Shown in pieces: positions 62,301 through 64,000 of a stretch of 64,000 nt of DNA; position 1 is the first letter of the stretch, and each line of letters starts with the position of its first letter. The notes below the pieces were generated by a model. It saw only the letters and a list, made by a program, of their open reading frames with translations, ran no database searches and was not told the origin of the DNA. The stretch covers positions 62,001 through 126,000 of the forward strand of contig NZ_JAAXCQ010000011.1 of NCBI RefSeq assembly GCF_012272855.1, in the 5' to 3' direction. Both the position numbers and the translations under genes were made by a program. The stretch is from Arenibacter sp. 6A1. GTDB taxonomy: Bacteria; Bacteroidota; Bacteroidia; Flavobacteriales; Flavobacteriaceae.

Positions 62301-64000
62301 ATGCCCAAAAGAAAAGATTTAAACTCTATTTTAATTATTGGTTCTGGCCCAATTGTAATTGGTCAGGCTTGTGAATTCGATTATTCAGGTACACAAGCAT
62401 TGCGTTCTTTACGAGAAGATGGGATAGAAACGATACTGATTAACAGTAATCCGGCTACCATCATGACCGACCCGACAATGGCCGATCACGTTTATTTGAA
62501 ACCGTTGACTACCAAATCGATTAGAGAGATTCTGGAAAAGCACCCCAATATTGATGCCGTTCTACCAACAATGGGTGGGCAAACCGCATTAAACCTTTGT
62601 ATTGAGGCAGATGAAAAGGGAATTTGGGAAGACCATGGAGTCGAAATTATAGGTGTCGATATCGATGCCATTAATATTACCGAAGACAGGGAGAAGTTCC
62701 GCGAACTGATGCTTAAAATAGGGATCCCTATGGCACCTCAGGCTACCGCAACATCTTTTCTAAAAGGTAAGGAAATTGCTCAGGAATTCGGTTTTCCATT
62801 GGTAATTAGAGCTTCTTATACCCTTGGGGGAGCAGGAGCTTCTATTGTTTACAAACCAGAAGATTTTGACGAGCTTCTTAGCCGTGGTTTGGAAATTTCC
62901 CCAATTCACGAGGTGATGATAGATAAGGCCTTAATGGGCTGGAAGGAATACGAACTAGAATTGTTGAGGGACAAAAATGATAACGTTGTTATTATTTGTA
63001 CCATCGAGAATATGGACCCAATGGGGATCCATACAGGAGATTCTATTACCGTGGCCCCAGCAATGACCTTGTCTGATCGTACCTTCCAGAGAATGCGTGA
63101 TATGGCCATCAAAATGATGCGTAGTATCGGTGACTTTGCAGGTGGATGTAACGTACAGTTTGCCGTTAGTCCAGATGAAAAAGAAGATATTATCGCTATT
63201 GAGATTAACCCAAGGGTTTCTAGGTCGTCAGCATTGGCTTCTAAAGCAACTGGTTATCCTATCGCTAAAATAGCCGCTAAATTGGCTATGGGGTATAACC
63301 TGAACGAATTAAGCAACCAGATTACTAAATCTACCTCTGCTTTATTTGAGCCTACCCTAGATTACGTGATCGTAAAAATACCACGCTGGAACTTTGATAA
63401 ATTCGAAGGATCGGACAGAACTTTAGGACTTCAGATGAAATCTGTTGGGGAAGTAATGGGTATCGGTCGTTCTTTCCAGGAAGCCTTGCACAAGGCAACG
63501 CAATCTTTGGAGATAAAAAGAAATGGTTTAGGTGCCGATGGTAAAGGATATACTAATTATGATGAAATCATCAGTAAACTTACCATCCCAAGTTGGGACC
63601 GTGTATTTGTGATCTATGATGCTATTCAGATTGGAATTCCGCTAAGCAGAATCCACGATATCACTAAAATAGATATGTGGTTCTTAAAGCAATACGAACA
63701 ACTGCACCACTTAGAAAAAGAAATTTCTAAATATACTGTAGAGACCTTAACCAAAGACTTATTGTTAGAGGCTAAGCAAAAAGGTTTTGCAGATAGGCAA
63801 ATTGCCCATATGCTAGACTGTTATGAAAGTGAAGTTTATAAAAAACGCGAATCGCTTAATATTAACAGAGTCTATAAATTGGTAGATACCTGTGCGGCAG
63901 AATTTGAGGCGATGACCCCTTACTACTACTCAACTTTCGAGGCTGAGATAGAGACTCCGGAAGGAGAAAGGTATGTAGCCAATGATAGTGCTGTCAGCGA
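62301..64000 (+). CDS. carB: carbamoyl-phosphate synthase large subunit (3' end missing)
   Basis: About 566 N-terminal residues of a protein of about 950 or more; it runs off the right edge. It makes carbamoyl phosphate from bicarbonate, ammonia and ATP for arginine and pyrimidine synthesis, with the CarA subunit as glutaminase. Visible: ILIIGSGPIVIGQACEFDYS (preATP-grasp), PTMGGQTALNL, PLVIRASYTLGGAGASIVYK (glycine-rich ATP loop), GDSITVAPAMTLSD and EINPRVSRSSALASKATGYP (metal ligands). No separate carA gene is in the window. Confidence 0.96.
   Translation, partial: MPKRKDLNSILIIGSGPIVIGQACEFDYSGTQALRSLREDGIETILINSNPATIMTDPTMADHVYLKPLTTKSIREILEKHPNIDAVLPTMGGQTALNLCIEADEKGIWEDHGVEIIGVDIDAINITEDREKFRELMLKIGIPMAPQATATSFLKGKEIAQEFGFPLVIRASYTLGGAGASIVYKPEDFDELLSRGLEISPIHEVMIDKALMGWKEYELELLRDKNDNVVIICTIENMDPMGIHTGDSITVAPAMTLSDRTFQRMRDMAIKMMRSIGDFAGGCNVQFAVSPDEKEDIIAIEINPRVSRSSALASKATGYPIAKIAAKLAMGYNLNELSNQITKSTSALFEPTLDYVIVKIPRWNFDKFEGSDRTLGLQMKSVGEVMGIGRSFQEALHKATQSLEIKRNGLGADGKGYTNYDEIISKLTIPSWDRVFVIYDAIQIGIPLSRIHDITKIDMWFLKQYEQLHHLEKEISKYTVETLTKDLLLEAKQKGFADRQIAHMLDCYESEVYKKRESLNINRVYKLVDTCAAEFEAMTPYYYSTFEAEIETPEGERYVANDSAVS

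Noticed and set aside
1-64000. CRISPR array, prophage, transposase or integrated element
   Set aside because: No direct-repeat spacing, no integrase or transposase-like frame, and gene content is typical chromosomal core.

Overview
The window comes from a member of the Bacteroidota, almost certainly a Flavobacteriaceae and probably marine. Evidence: AT-rich intergenic DNA; lipoproteins with S/A-C lipoboxes; proteins typical of flavobacteria (LETM1-related biofilm protein, DUF4331 pair, DUF4199, DUF6263, GlmU-like sugar nucleotidyltransferase); and promoters with the Bacteroidota pattern TTG-N19-TAnnTTTG, exact upstream of rpmE and rpmH. There is no tRNA, rRNA, CRISPR array, phage or insertion sequence that I can support. 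Both edges cut a gene: a LETM1-related gene on the left and carB on the right.

Layout. 1-4 kb: the LETM1-related gene end, then a DUF4331 / DUF4331-like lipoprotein / TPR lipoprotein cluster. 4-12.6 kb: chromate transporter, Gfo/Idh/MocA oxidoreductase, miaE, a GAF protein, an ECF sigma factor with RskA-type anti-sigma factor, Cu/Zn superoxide dismutase, an alpha/beta-hydrolase-OsmC fusion and a NYN-domain protein. 12.7-21 kb: M1 and M28 peptidases (the M28 gene carries an in-frame amber codon), an MFS transporter, fused otsA-otsB and a divergent GH15 glucoamylase/trehalase, which looks like a trehalose synthesis and turnover locus. 21-25 kb: PLP decarboxylase and an M49 dipeptidyl peptidase III lipoprotein. 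25-33 kb: a complete beta-oxidation locus (fadE, fadA, fadN-type bifunctional enzyme, MarR regulator with a 24-bp perfect palindrome in its promoter, fadD). 33-46 kb: GHL10-like lipoprotein, GNAT, purL, CDF metal transporter, a second long acyl-CoA dehydrogenase, a His-rich secreted protein, an RsmB-type methyltransferase and a BNR/YCF48-like lipoprotein. 46-53 kb: ECF sigma, membrane anti-sigma and Spy-like sensor cassette, then an envelope operon (DUF4199, GT2, phosphosugar mutase, MsbA-like ABC exporter). 53-64 kb: rpmE type B, GlmU-like protein, mtaB, small hydrolases and acetyltransferase, lytic transglycosylase plus cardiolipin synthase, DUF6263, rpmH and carB.

Most of the window is core metabolism. 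The strongest signal not explained by genes is a family of five near-identical, 86-bp, GC-rich intergenic repeats (4037, 9518, 35009, 40847, 46181). Their differences keep base pairing at two stem positions and create it at others, which points to a folded three-way-junction RNA or hairpin element. Other points worth checking are the amber codon in the M28 peptidase, the MarR palindrome over the fad promoter, and a 99-bp element with 19-bp perfect inverted arms at 47989-48087.
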